Shown piece by piece: positions 1 through 6,306 of a stretch of 16,761 nucleotides of DNA; within the stretch, counting starts at the first letter, position 1; each line of letters opens with the position of its first letter. The notes under the pieces were generated by a model, which saw only the letters and a program-made list of their open reading frames with translations, was not told where the DNA came from and did not search any database. Source of the stretch: Synergistaceae bacterium (lineage in GTDB: Bacteria > Synergistota > Synergistia > Synergistales > Synergistaceae). A program made the translations under genes and the position numbers. The DNA lies in NCBI GenBank assembly GCA_031264605.1, contig JAISDQ010000186.1, forward strand, positions 1 through 16,761, written 5' to 3'.

Positions 1-264
1 CTGTAAGTGTTTTGAGTACCGGTAGAGTTCGACTGTCTTATTTTTGAGAGTGGTGACTGATATTATAGATAATTATTTATCGAAACTCTAACAATCATTA
101 TTCGCGTATTATTCATTGGCATAACTGCTTAAGTATTGCTATAACTAAGTTTACAAGTATTTTATCTATACATCGATCACCACTCTCACTTTTGTAATTC
201 ACCGGTTTTATAGTGAGTTTATGATGTTTTTTGGGTTTGGTTGGATTAGGTCGGATTTATTGAA
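1..264. other. AT-rich intergenic region at the left edge
   Basis: No coding region is supported here. The composition is markedly more AT-rich than the genes to the right. The only structure seen is the 45-188 inverted repeat with its two outer ACCGGT palindromes. Positions 207-264, just beyond the tRNA 3' end, contain no convincing hairpin-plus-U-tract, so no terminator for the minus-strand tRNA transcript is visible. Confidence 0.6.
45..188. repeat. Imperfect inverted repeat flanking an AT-rich core
   Basis: The left arm (45-72) and the reverse complement of the right arm (162-188) share a perfect 12-mer (TGAGAGTGGTGA at 45-56; complement at 177-188). They also share a GAT in the middle and a perfect inner 9-mer (TATAGATAA at 64-72; complement at 162-170). 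About 24 of 27-28 positions match with one indel. The arms enclose about 89 bases of AT-rich DNA with no credible ORF. A further ACCGGT palindrome lies outside each arm (18-23 and 201-206), but at unequal distances. No transposase or clear target-site duplication is visible. It could be a small non-autonomous (MITE-like) element, a long-stem RNA, or a protein-binding site; the sequence does not decide. Confidence 0.6.
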
Positions 265-348
265 TGGTGCGAGAGAGGGGAGTCGAACCCCTACGCCGGA
301 GGCACAAGATCCTAAGTCTTGCGTGTCTGCCAGTTCCACCACTCTCGC
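265..348 (-). tRNA. tRNA-Leu (anticodon UAG)
   Basis: Read on the minus strand, this 84-nt sequence folds as a class II tRNA. The 7-bp acceptor stem is GCGAGAG/CTCTCGC (342-348 with 269-275). The D-arm carries GG in its loop. The anticodon stem is CAAGA/TCTTG with loop CTTAGGA, placing anticodon UAG at 312-314. There is a long variable arm and a T-arm AGGGG-TTCGACT-CCCCT (276-292). The discriminator is A (268) and the 3' CCA is encoded (265-267). The long variable arm fits leucine. Anticodon UAG reads CUA and, by wobble, other CUN codons. The gene is divergent from yebC. Confidence 0.96.
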
Positions 349-360
349 ACTTGCGAGAGT
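341..360. repeat. Perfect 9-bp inverted repeat at the tRNA 5' end
   Basis: ACTCTCGCA (341-349) and TGCGAGAGT (352-360) are perfect inverted copies separated by two bases. One arm is the 5' strand of the tRNA acceptor stem. The other lies in the leader/start-site region and duplicates the tRNA 3' acceptor sequence plus discriminator (TGCGAGAG at 268-275 and again at 352-359). Because the inferred start site falls within the repeat, it probably acts at DNA level if it acts at all. Confidence 0.65.
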
Positions 361-386
361 TTATAATGTTTTGCGCACTCAGTCAA
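360..386 (-). promoter_or_regulatory. Probable sigma-70-type promoter of tRNA-Leu
   Basis: On the minus strand TTGACT (381-386) lies upstream of TATAAA (360-365), with a 15-nt gap. An alternative pairing is TTGTTG, three bases further upstream, with an 18-nt gap. Transcription would start near 352-354, giving a leader of only about 4-6 nt before the mature tRNA. The GC-rich sequence after the -10 box resembles the discriminator of stable-RNA promoters that respond to ppGpp; that regulatory reading is inference. Confidence 0.55.
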
Positions 387-434
387 CAAACGCGCCCCTA
401 ATTTTGACCGTAAAAGCCGGGGAGACGCTATGCG

Positions 435-464
435 TTGTATTGGTACGAATCTTCGGCTTATGAT
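435..464 (+). promoter_or_regulatory. Possible promoter for yebC-ruvCAB operon
   Basis: TTGTAT (435-440) and TATGAT (459-464) are separated by 18 bases. The -10 is one mismatch from consensus and the -35 is weak. A start near 471 would give a leader of about 100 nt before yebC. TTGACC at 404-409 is a better -35 but lacks a well-spaced -10. This is the only gap on the plus strand before the seven-gene run, so a promoter is expected here. Confidence 0.35.
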
Positions 465-532
465 AGAATAACGTAAAGATGTTTTCGCCGCGGCTTCGCA
501 TCACACTTTTGGCTGGCGTTCAAAAAAATTTT

Positions 533-549
533 CCCGCGCACGGTGCGGG
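533..549 (+). other. Leader hairpin upstream of yebC
   Basis: CCCGC (533-537) pairs with GCGGG (545-549). The stem can extend by a G-U and a C-G pair around an ACG loop. It ends five bases before the yebC Shine-Dalgarno. An A/T tract (522-532) precedes it on the plus strand, so it is not a plus-strand intrinsic terminator. It may stabilise the mRNA or tune translation. No function is shown. Confidence 0.35.
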
Positions 550-553
550 ACGA

Positions 554-560
554 AGAGGTG
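554..560 (+). promoter_or_regulatory. Ribosome-binding site deciding the yebC start
   Basis: AGAGGTG is followed by an 8-nt spacer to the ATG at 569. It selects the start that gives the family-typical N-terminus MSGHSHW rather than the in-frame ATG at 479. Confidence 0.75.
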
Positions 561-568
561 ATTTATAC

Positions 569-1318
569 ATGTCCGGACATTCACACTGGGCCGGAATCAA
601 GCACCGCAAGGCGGCGCAGGACGCCAAGAAGGGCGTGGCCTATCAGCGCCTGACGAAGAACATCATCGCGGCCGCGAGGGCAGGCGGCGGAGACCCCAAC
701 GCCAACTTCTCGCTCAAGGTCGCGATCGATCGCGCCAAGGAGGGCAACGTGCCCAACGACAACATCGAGCGGGCGGTCAAAAGGGGCGCCGGCAATCTCG
801 AGGGCGTCACTTACGAGGAAGTCATCTACGAGGGATACGGGCCGGGCGGAGTCGCCGTCATGGTCGAGACTTCCACCGACAACCGCAACAGAACCGCGCC
901 GGAAATGAGAGCCATATTCACCCGCGTCGGCGGCGCGATCGGAGAGATGGGCTGCGTCGCGTGGAATTTCGAACGCCGCGGGGTCGTGACCGTGACCGGC
1001 GAGGGCATAGACGGGGACGAGCTTCTGAGCGTCGCTATAGACGCCGGCGCGGACGACATGAACGACATTGACGACGGATTCGAGATAATAACCAATCCGT
1101 CGCTCGTCTCGGCGGTGGCGAAGGCGATAAGGGACGCAGGCTACGTGGTGAGCGCCGCCGAAGCCACCATGGAACCGAAGACCACGATACAGGTTAAAAC
1201 GAAAGAAGAAGCGGAAAAAATGCTCAACATGGTGGATCGTTTCGAGGAAAGCGACGACGTCCAGAATGTTTACTCGAACTTCGAGATACCGGACGAAATT
1301 CTTGCCGTTTTGGGCTGA
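569..1318 (+). CDS. yebC: YebC/TACO1-family protein
   Basis: The 249-aa product belongs to the YebC/TACO1 family, cytosolic proteins long annotated as transcriptional regulators and more recently linked to relieving ribosome stalling during translation. Recognition rests on the diagnostic N-terminus (MSGHSHWAGIKHRKAAQDAKKG-like, residues 1-22), the NVPNDNIERAVKRG block (about 63-76), EVIYEGYGPGGVA (about 84-96) and TDNRNRTAPEMR (about 103-114). A C-terminal domain ends near the family norm of 240-250 aa. An in-frame ATG at 479 would add 30 residues unlike any family N-terminus and lacks a good ribosome-binding site, so 569 is chosen. The stop is 18 bases before ruvC, and yebC-ruvC linkage is common in bacteria, which supports co-transcription with the ruv genes. 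Confidence 0.96.
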   Translation: MSGHSHWAGIKHRKAAQDAKKGVAYQRLTKNIIAAARAGGGDPNANFSLKVAIDRAKEGNVPNDNIERAVKRGAGNLEGVTYEEVIYEGYGPGGVAVMVETSTDNRNRTAPEMRAIFTRVGGAIGEMGCVAWNFERRGVVTVTGEGIDGDELLSVAIDAGADDMNDIDDGFEIITNPSLVSAVAKAIRDAGYVVSAAEATMEPKTTIQVKTKEEAEKMLNMVDRFEESDDVQNVYSNFEIPDEILAVLG

Positions 1319-1336
1319 GAAAGACGGGCGCGTCCT

Positions 1337-1840
1337 ATGCTCTGCCTCGGGATAGACCCCGGCATAGGGAGGCTGGGCTACGGAATAGTGAGTCAGACCG
1401 GCAATACCATGCGATCGCTTGATTATGGAGTGATATCCACCGGCCCGGGAGTCCCGGTCGCGCTCAGGCTTAAAGATATATTCCTCGGGATCGAGGAAAA
1501 AATCTCGTCTCACAACCCCGACGTGATAGCCGTGGAGCGTCTTTATTTCGGGCGCAACACCACCACCGCCGAGATGGTCTGGCAGGCGCGGGGCGTAATC
1601 CTTCTAGCCGCGGCGAGGTTTGGGCTGGTTCCCTACGAACCCAAGCCGTCCGAGATAAAATTGGCGGTATGCGGCAGCGGTTCCGCCGATAAGCGGCAGG
1701 TGCAGGGAATGGTCCGAAACTTGCTGAACCTCCCCGAGACGCCAAAACCCGACGACGCGGCGGACGCCCTCGCGGCGGCGATAACCGGCATGGCCCTGTC
1801 GATGTACGACACGCGAAACAGCATGGGCGTGGTTCAATGA
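1337..1840 (+). CDS. ruvC: Holliday junction resolvase RuvC
   Basis: RuvC is the Mg-dependent endonuclease that cuts four-way DNA junctions symmetrically at the end of homologous recombination, acting with RuvAB. The 167-aa protein has the RNase H-like fold signature. It starts LGIDPGIGRLGYG (Asp7), carries AVERLYFGRNTTTA with Glu67, and ends with PDDAADALAAAI, giving Asp140 and Asp143. These make the full four-acid metal-binding set. Length is normal (about 160-175). No strong Shine-Dalgarno precedes the ATG, and the 18-base gap after yebC suggests partial dependence on upstream translation. Its stop overlaps the ruvA start as ATGA (1837-1840). Confidence 0.97.
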   Translation: MLCLGIDPGIGRLGYGIVSQTGNTMRSLDYGVISTGPGVPVALRLKDIFLGIEEKISSHNPDVIAVERLYFGRNTTTAEMVWQARGVILLAAARFGLVPYEPKPSEIKLAVCGSGSADKRQVQGMVRNLLNLPETPKPDDAADALAAAITGMALSMYDTRNSMGVVQ

Positions 1841-2439
1841 TTCATTCTCTGCGGGGAACGGTTTTATCCGTCGGGGACGAGACAATCCGCCTCGAGGTCG
1901 CCGGTTTCGGCCTGGAAGTATACGCCTCCGGTTCGTTGCTCGCGCGCTCCGTCGCCGGCAAGGAACTTTCCTGTCTCGCCTGGCTTCAGGTGAGCGACGC
2001 GGGGATGTCGATGTTCGGCTTCTCCGACGAGTCGGAACGTTCGCTGTTTCTGGAATTGACGCAGGTAAAGACGATGGGGGGCAAGCTGTCCATCTCGTTG
2101 CTGCGCCACTTAGGCGCCGGAGCGATAGTGTCGGCCATAATGGCTTCCGACGCGTCGCGTCTCGCCATCCCGGGGCTTGGGCCCAAACGCGCCGAGCGGA
2201 TATGTTTCGAGCTGCGTCCCAAAATAGGAAAAAAATTCGCGCATCTCGCCTCCGGCGGAACGGAGATAAAAGCGTCCGTCTCCGTGGACGGCGAGGTCAT
2301 AAGCGGGCTCGTCGGGCTCGGTTTCTCTCAGGGCGAGGCGGCGCACGCGGTGAATCTCTGCCGCTCCGAGGGCGGAGACAGGGAATGGAGCGAGGAAGAC
2401 CTGATGATGTCGTCGCTCGTCAGGCTCCAAAGAAGGTAA
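1837..2439 (+). CDS. ruvA: Holliday junction DNA-binding subunit RuvA
   Basis: RuvA binds and flattens the Holliday junction and loads the RuvB motor. The 200-aa product shows the N-terminal OB-fold domain (1-63, beginning MIHSLRGTVL). A helix-hairpin-helix region (about 70-135) follows, with the second HhH clear as IPGLGPKRAERI. After an alanine/serine-rich linker, the small C-terminal RuvB-binding domain (about 150-200) carries GLVGLGFSQGEAAHAV. Two positions look divergent. The acidic-pin segment reads QVSDAG, where well-studied RuvA proteins have two adjacent acids. The first HhH reads KTMGGK rather than a G-x-G-P-K type turn. The start overlaps ruvC by four bases and the stop is one base before ruvB, so the three ruv genes are probably translationally coupled. 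Confidence 0.95.
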   Translation: MIHSLRGTVLSVGDETIRLEVAGFGLEVYASGSLLARSVAGKELSCLAWLQVSDAGMSMFGFSDESERSLFLELTQVKTMGGKLSISLLRHLGAGAIVSAIMASDASRLAIPGLGPKRAERICFELRPKIGKKFAHLASGGTEIKASVSVDGEVISGLVGLGFSQGEAAHAVNLCRSEGGDREWSEEDLMMSSLVRLQRR

Positions 2440-2440
2440 T

Positions 2441-3481
2441 ATGGACACGGACAAACCTTTCGAAAACCTGCGGGCTCAAACCGAAGACGACGCGCTGTCT
2501 CTCCGCCCTCAGGCGCTGGACGAATTCATAGGGCAGGACGCTCTCAAGGACAAACTTTCGATTTTCATAAGAGCTTCGCAGAGCAGGGAGGAATCGCTCG
2601 ACCATACGCTATTTTACGGTCCTCCCGGGCTAGGCAAGACGACGCTCGCCGGCATAATAGCGCACGAGATGAAGGGCACGCTCAAGACGACGTCCGGTCC
2701 CGCTCTCGAACGCGCGGGCGACCTCGCCGCCATACTGTCGAACATTCAGGTGGGCGACGTTCTTTTCATCGACGAGATACACCGCCTCTCGGCCAATATA
2801 GAGGAGATACTCTACCCTGCCATGGAGGATTTCAGCCTTTCGATCGTCATAGGCAAAGGCCCTCTCGCGAGAAGCATCAGGCTTCAACTCCCGCGTTTCA
2901 CCCTGGTGGGGGCGACCACGCGCCTCGGCCTGCTCACGTCCCCCCTGCGCGCCAGATTCGGAATCCTCGAACAGCTCGATCTGTACGAGCCGTGGGAACT
3001 CACGAAAATCGTACAGAGGGGCGCGGTCGTGCTCGAAGCCGACATCACCGACAAAGCGGCGGACGAAATAGGCAAGAGGGCGCGCGGAACTCCCAGGGTC
3101 GCTCTGCGGCTCCTTCGGCGGGTGAGGGACGTCGCGACCGTGCGCGAAGAGAAAATCATCGAGCCTGCGCTTACCAAAGCGGCGCTCGACATGATGGGCG
3201 TGGACGAGCTTGGTTTCGACGACCACGACAGAAAATTCATGCGCGCGCTTCTTGAGCTTTTCGACGGGGGCCCGGTTGGGCTTTCGACCCTCGCGGCGGC
3301 ACTGAACGAGGACAACGGCACCATCGAGGACATATACGAACCATATCTGATACAGAAAGGGATGCTCGAACGCACCCCGCGCGGCCGTAAGGCCACGCGC
3401 AATACCTACGAATATCTGGGCATAAAGCCGCGAGATTTCATGCCCCGCCAGATGTCGATACTGGACGACGACGAGGTGTGA
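2441..3481 (+). CDS. ruvB: Holliday junction branch-migration motor RuvB
   Basis: RuvB is the AAA+ hexameric ATPase that drives branch migration of Holliday junctions with RuvA. The 346-aa protein shows the N-terminal LRPQALDEFIGQ box (about 21-32). Walker A is GPPGLGKTT (60-68) and Walker B is VLFIDE (107-112). It also has sensor 1 GATTR (157-161), the SPLRARFG arginine-finger segment (Arg near 170) and GTPR (sensor 2). A C-terminal winged-helix domain ends in GLSTLAAALNED and PRGRKAT-type blocks. Length and motifs are typical. AGAAGG inside the end of ruvA gives a ribosome-binding site a few bases before the ATG. The next gene starts five bases after the stop. Confidence 0.98.
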   Translation: MDTDKPFENLRAQTEDDALSLRPQALDEFIGQDALKDKLSIFIRASQSREESLDHTLFYGPPGLGKTTLAGIIAHEMKGTLKTTSGPALERAGDLAAILSNIQVGDVLFIDEIHRLSANIEEILYPAMEDFSLSIVIGKGPLARSIRLQLPRFTLVGATTRLGLLTSPLRARFGILEQLDLYEPWELTKIVQRGAVVLEADITDKAADEIGKRARGTPRVALRLLRRVRDVATVREEKIIEPALTKAALDMMGVDELGFDDHDRKFMRALLELFDGGPVGLSTLAAALNEDNGTIEDIYEPYLIQKGMLERTPRGRKATRNTYEYLGIKPRDFMPRQMSILDDDEV

Positions 3482-3485
3482 CGCC

Positions 3486-3704
3486 ATGGCGCGGATGCTT
3501 ATGACAATCGGCGTTCTTTTGTTTCTGGCCGGCGCGGCGGTTTGGGCGGTCTCGAAATTGGGGCTGCCGTTGGGCAGGCTTCCCGGCGATTTCGCGTGGG
3601 AAACCAAGAATGTAAAAGTGTATTTTCCGTTCGTGACCATGCTGGTTGTGAGCGGAATTTTAACCGCGATACTCAATATCATCGCGCGAATCGGAAGAAA
3701 ATAA
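3486..3704 (+). CDS. DUF2905-family small membrane protein
   Basis: The 72-aa protein has two hydrophobic segments (about 4-22 and 47-68) joined by a short loop carrying LPLGRLPGDF (27-36). It matches the DUF2905 pattern of small inner-membrane proteins with an LGRLPGD motif and a following YFPF segment. The family's molecular role is not established. GAGGTG (3474-3479), overlapping the ruvB stop, gives a good ribosome-binding site seven bases before the ATG. The position directly behind ruvB and before queA recurs in Firmicutes, so the context is conserved but unexplained. The assignment rests on motif recall, not a search. Confidence 0.88.
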   Translation: MARMLMTIGVLLFLAGAAVWAVSKLGLPLGRLPGDFAWETKNVKVYFPFVTMLVVSGILTAILNIIARIGRK

Positions 3705-3722
3705 TATTCTCGGGGGCATGTC

Positions 3723-5141
3723 ATGATTTCTCGGAAAAATCTTTTCGCCATATTCCTGACGGCGTTCGCCGCCGTCTCATGTTTCACTGAGTTCACGCCA
3801 AAATCGGAGGCGGTATCGAACATTCCGGTTAAAATCGGGGTTGCGGACAGCGTGCAGAACGGCAAAGTCATCGGCGATGGAATAATTTTCACCGACGCGA
3901 AGGGCAAAAAGGGAAGCGTGAAGAACGGAGCCGCAGTCAAAGTTTCCGGAGGCGGGCTTTCAGTGGGCGCGGCGGTGCTGTCGTTTCCCGTGACCGCCAC
4001 GGCGAAAGGCCCGGTGGGATGGAACAACGTGAAGTACCGCGGCAAACTGACTCTCATAAAAGCCGGATCGGGCTTCACGGTGGTGAACGAGCTGCCTCTG
4101 GAGGATTACGTCAGGGGAATTCTCAAGGTCGAGATGGCCGCGGACTGGCCATTGGAGGCGCTGAAAGCCCAGGCGATTCTGGCGCGCACTTACGCCGTCA
4201 GAAACAGGGGCAGGTTCGGCAAACGGGGCTACGATTTCGACACGGGGGAGAATTCGCAAGTGTACAGGGGCGTGAACGCCGAGGATCCGCGCACCGATAA
4301 AGCCGTCCTCGAGACGGCCGGAACGGTGCTCACGTGGGACGGCTCCCTCGCCGACGTGTATTATCACTCCGACAGCGGCGGCGCGACAGCGGACGTGGCG
4401 GACGTGTGGGGCGGCGTCAGGCCGTACCTCCGAGTACAACCGGAAATCGTGCAATACGCCTCCCCGAATTCCGCGTGGGAGACGACTCTCACCGAAGCTC
4501 AAGTGACGTCGATACTGTCCAAGATGCAACGGAACATCGGCAGAGTGCTGAGCATCGACGTAGCGACCGTCGACCAGGCCGGGCGCGCCGTCACCCTCAA
4601 GGTGACGGGAGAACGCGGGACCGTCAATGTCAAAGCGCACGATTTCAGAATGGCCGCCGGAAGCAGAGTGATAAAGAGCACGCACTTTCAAACCTCACGA
4701 GGCGGCAAAGCGCCGGCGTCCGCGCCGGTTCCAACGCAGGCGCCCGCGCCCCAGACGACTCCTCCGGCGCCAGCCCGAACCGCCAAGGGCGACCCGCTCG
4801 TCACGATGATAAAGGCAGGAATGTTCACAGCCAAAGAGTTGATCGACATGCTCTCTTATCCCGAAAAAAGGGGAGAATACCTCAAAATCGGTTACGAACG
4901 GATGAACGAATCCGCGCCTGAAAGCGAGGCGCCTCCGACAATCCCCGAGCCTCCGGCCGCCAAACCTCAGCTTCCCGCGCCGGTGGCACAAGCACAGACA
5001 GGCGTCTTTGTGTTCGCGGGCAGAGGATGGGGGCACGGCGTTGGGCTTTCTCAGTGGGGAGCCAAGGCAATGGCCGATAACGGGATGAAATACGGGGAAA
5101 TTCTGGGGCACTACTTCCCGGGCACGAAAATATCGAAGTGA
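3723..5141 (+). CDS. SpoIID/LytB-domain peptidoglycan protein with internal insertion
   Basis: SpoIID-type enzymes act on peptidoglycan, as lytic transglycosylases on stripped glycan strands or as amidase enhancers. The 472-aa protein begins with an export signal whose hydrophobic core is followed by AVSC (Cys20), a weak lipobox, so it may be a lipoprotein. The SpoIID domain covers about 100-320: ELPLEDYVRGILKVEM with the expected catalytic Glu137, DWPLEALKAQAILARTYAVR, and YYHSDSGG (213-220). The closing block GRGWGHGVGLSQWGA sits at 433-447. Between about 324 and 427 lies an insertion of two Pro/Ala-rich linkers around a helical 40-residue segment. In a non-sporulating organism a role in envelope remodelling is likely. 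The weak GGGGG-type ribosome-binding site is close to the ATG. The stop overlaps the queA GTG. Confidence 0.9.
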   Translation: MISRKNLFAIFLTAFAAVSCFTEFTPKSEAVSNIPVKIGVADSVQNGKVIGDGIIFTDAKGKKGSVKNGAAVKVSGGGLSVGAAVLSFPVTATAKGPVGWNNVKYRGKLTLIKAGSGFTVVNELPLEDYVRGILKVEMAADWPLEALKAQAILARTYAVRNRGRFGKRGYDFDTGENSQVYRGVNAEDPRTDKAVLETAGTVLTWDGSLADVYYHSDSGGATADVADVWGGVRPYLRVQPEIVQYASPNSAWETTLTEAQVTSILSKMQRNIGRVLSIDVATVDQAGRAVTLKVTGERGTVNVKAHDFRMAAGSRVIKSTHFQTSRGGKAPASAPVPTQAPAPQTTPPAPARTAKGDPLVTMIKAGMFTAKELIDMLSYPEKRGEYLKIGYERMNESAPESEAPPTIPEPPAAKPQLPAPVAQAQTGVFVFAGRGWGHGVGLSQWGAKAMADNGMKYGEILGHYFPGTKISK

Positions 5142-6187
5142 CCGAGCCGGACCTCAACGACATTTCGTCTTACGACTACGGTATCCCTCCCTACCTGATA
5201 GCCCAGAACCCAAGCCTGCGGAGAGACGGGGCGCGGCTGATGCGGCTTTTTAAAAGCAGCGGCGCGACCGAACACAGGTCGTTTTCGGAACTGCCGGACA
5301 TTCTTTCGCCCGGCGATCTGCTCGTGATGAACGACGCCAGAGTATTCAAGGCCCGCGTGAGAGGCAAAAAAATCCCGGGCGGCGCGGCGGCCGAGATTTT
5401 TTTTCTCTCCCCGGCCGACGGCCAAAACAAGTGGCGAGCGCTGGCGCGTCCCGGCCGAAAGCTGCCGCCCGGCTCGTCGGTCCTCCTGCCTGACGGAACG
5501 GTGCTGGAAATTACCGGTTCGTCGCCCGGCGGAATCAGAATAGTGAAATGCCCCGACGGCGTCTCTCCCTGGGACATCTTCGAACGCTCCGGTTCGATCC
5601 CTCTGCCGCCGTATATAAAACACACCGACGCGCCCGACGCCAGATATCAGACCGTCTATTCCAACGGCGAACACAACCGTTCGGTGGCCGCTCCCACAGC
5701 CGGACTGCACTTCACCCACGAATTGCTGGCGAAACTGCGCGAACGCGGAATCGAAACGGCGTTTCTGACCCTCGACGTCGGCATAGGCACGTTTCGCCCC
5801 GTAAAAACGGACGACATAAGGGAACACAAAATGCACTCGGAACGCTGCGCGATGGACGAAACATGCGCCAACGCGGTAAACGCGGCAAAATCGGAAGGCC
5901 GGAGAACGATCGCCGTCGGCACGACTGTCGTCCGCACGCTCGAATCGTTCGCTGACTCATCCGGCATGGTGACCGTCGGAACGCGCGATACAGATATATT
6001 CATAAAACCCGGCTACAGTTTCAAAGTCCCCGACGCCCTGATAACCAATTTCCACCTCCCAAGAAGCACGCTTTTGATGCTCGCCGCCGCTTTCGCCGGC
6101 TACCAGAACACGATGAACGCTTACGCCGAAGCCGTGGCCCTGCGCTACAGGTTTTTCTCGTTCGGCGATGCGATGCTCATGGAATAG
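5138..6187 (+). CDS. queA: S-adenosylmethionine:tRNA ribosyltransferase-isomerase QueA
   Basis: QueA transfers and rearranges the ribosyl group of S-adenosylmethionine onto 7-aminomethyl-7-deazaguanine in tRNA, making epoxyqueuosine at position 34 of GUN-anticodon tRNAs. The 349-aa product has all main blocks: YGIPPYLIAQNP (N-terminus), GDLLVMNDARVFKAR, ARPGRKLPPG, PLPPYIKH, and RYQTVY followed by SVAAPTAGLHFT. Further on are DVGIGTFRPV with a downstream HKMHSE, AVGTTVVRTLE and ALITNFHLPRSTLLML near the C-terminus. The start is GTG at 5138, overlapping the spoIID stop (GTGA), and no clear Shine-Dalgarno is seen, so translation probably depends on coupling. Other queuosine-pathway genes (tgt, queG) are not in the window. 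No terminator is visible after the stop. Confidence 0.97.
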   Translation: MTEPDLNDISSYDYGIPPYLIAQNPSLRRDGARLMRLFKSSGATEHRSFSELPDILSPGDLLVMNDARVFKARVRGKKIPGGAAAEIFFLSPADGQNKWRALARPGRKLPPGSSVLLPDGTVLEITGSSPGGIRIVKCPDGVSPWDIFERSGSIPLPPYIKHTDAPDARYQTVYSNGEHNRSVAAPTAGLHFTHELLAKLRERGIETAFLTLDVGIGTFRPVKTDDIREHKMHSERCAMDETCANAVNAAKSEGRRTIAVGTTVVRTLESFADSSGMVTVGTRDTDIFIKPGYSFKVPDALITNFHLPRSTLLMLAAAFAGYQNTMNAYAEAVALRYRFFSFGDAMLME

Positions 6188-6199
6188 AAGATTTCAAAG

Positions 6200-6227
6200 T
6201 GGACAAAACGAAAAAATCCGGTATCAT
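6200..6227 (+). promoter_or_regulatory. Probable promoter of the 102-aa unknown gene
   Basis: TGGACA (6200-6205) and TATCAT (6222-6227) are each one mismatch from the sigma-70 consensus and are 16 bases apart. Start near 6234 gives a leader of about 70 nt that is AT-rich and contains CGATAA twice, exactly 10 bases apart (6243-6248 and 6253-6258). Later TATAAG/TATAAA boxes (6259-6270) lack a matching -35. Confidence 0.5.
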
Positions 6228-6306
6228 GTATAAGAGAAAAATCGATAACGTCCGATAATATAAGTATAAAAACGTAACCAGAGGGAACGAATTGAGGTGA
6301 TCACGG

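Noticed and set aside
64..170. Replication origin with DnaA boxes in the AT-rich left edge
   Set aside because: Only two DnaA-like 9-mers, each with two mismatches, are seen. There is no dnaA, dnaN or cluster of boxes nearby, so kept only as a remote possibility.
1..264. CRISPR array or insertion sequence at the left edge
   Set aside because: There are only two inverted arms, no regularly spaced direct repeats, no transposase frame and no target-site duplication.
221..463. 80-codon plus-strand open frame across the tRNA-Leu gene
   Set aside because: It is read through the complement of a complete tRNA, has no ribosome-binding site, and overlaps the tRNA promoter.
479..568. N-terminal extension of YebC from an upstream in-frame ATG
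   Set aside because: The 30 added residues do not resemble any YebC start, whereas the ATG at 569 gives the conserved MSGHSHW with a good Shine-Dalgarno.
581..1513. 310-codon minus-strand open frame opposite yebC and ruvC
   Set aside because: Shadow of two well-supported genes, with no plausible promoter or ribosome-binding site of its own.
2630..4078. 482-codon open frame on the minus strand antisense to ruvB, DUF2905 and spoIID
   Set aside because: It lies opposite three genes with unmistakable motifs, has no family-like blocks, and open antisense frames of this kind arise from GC-biased codon positions.
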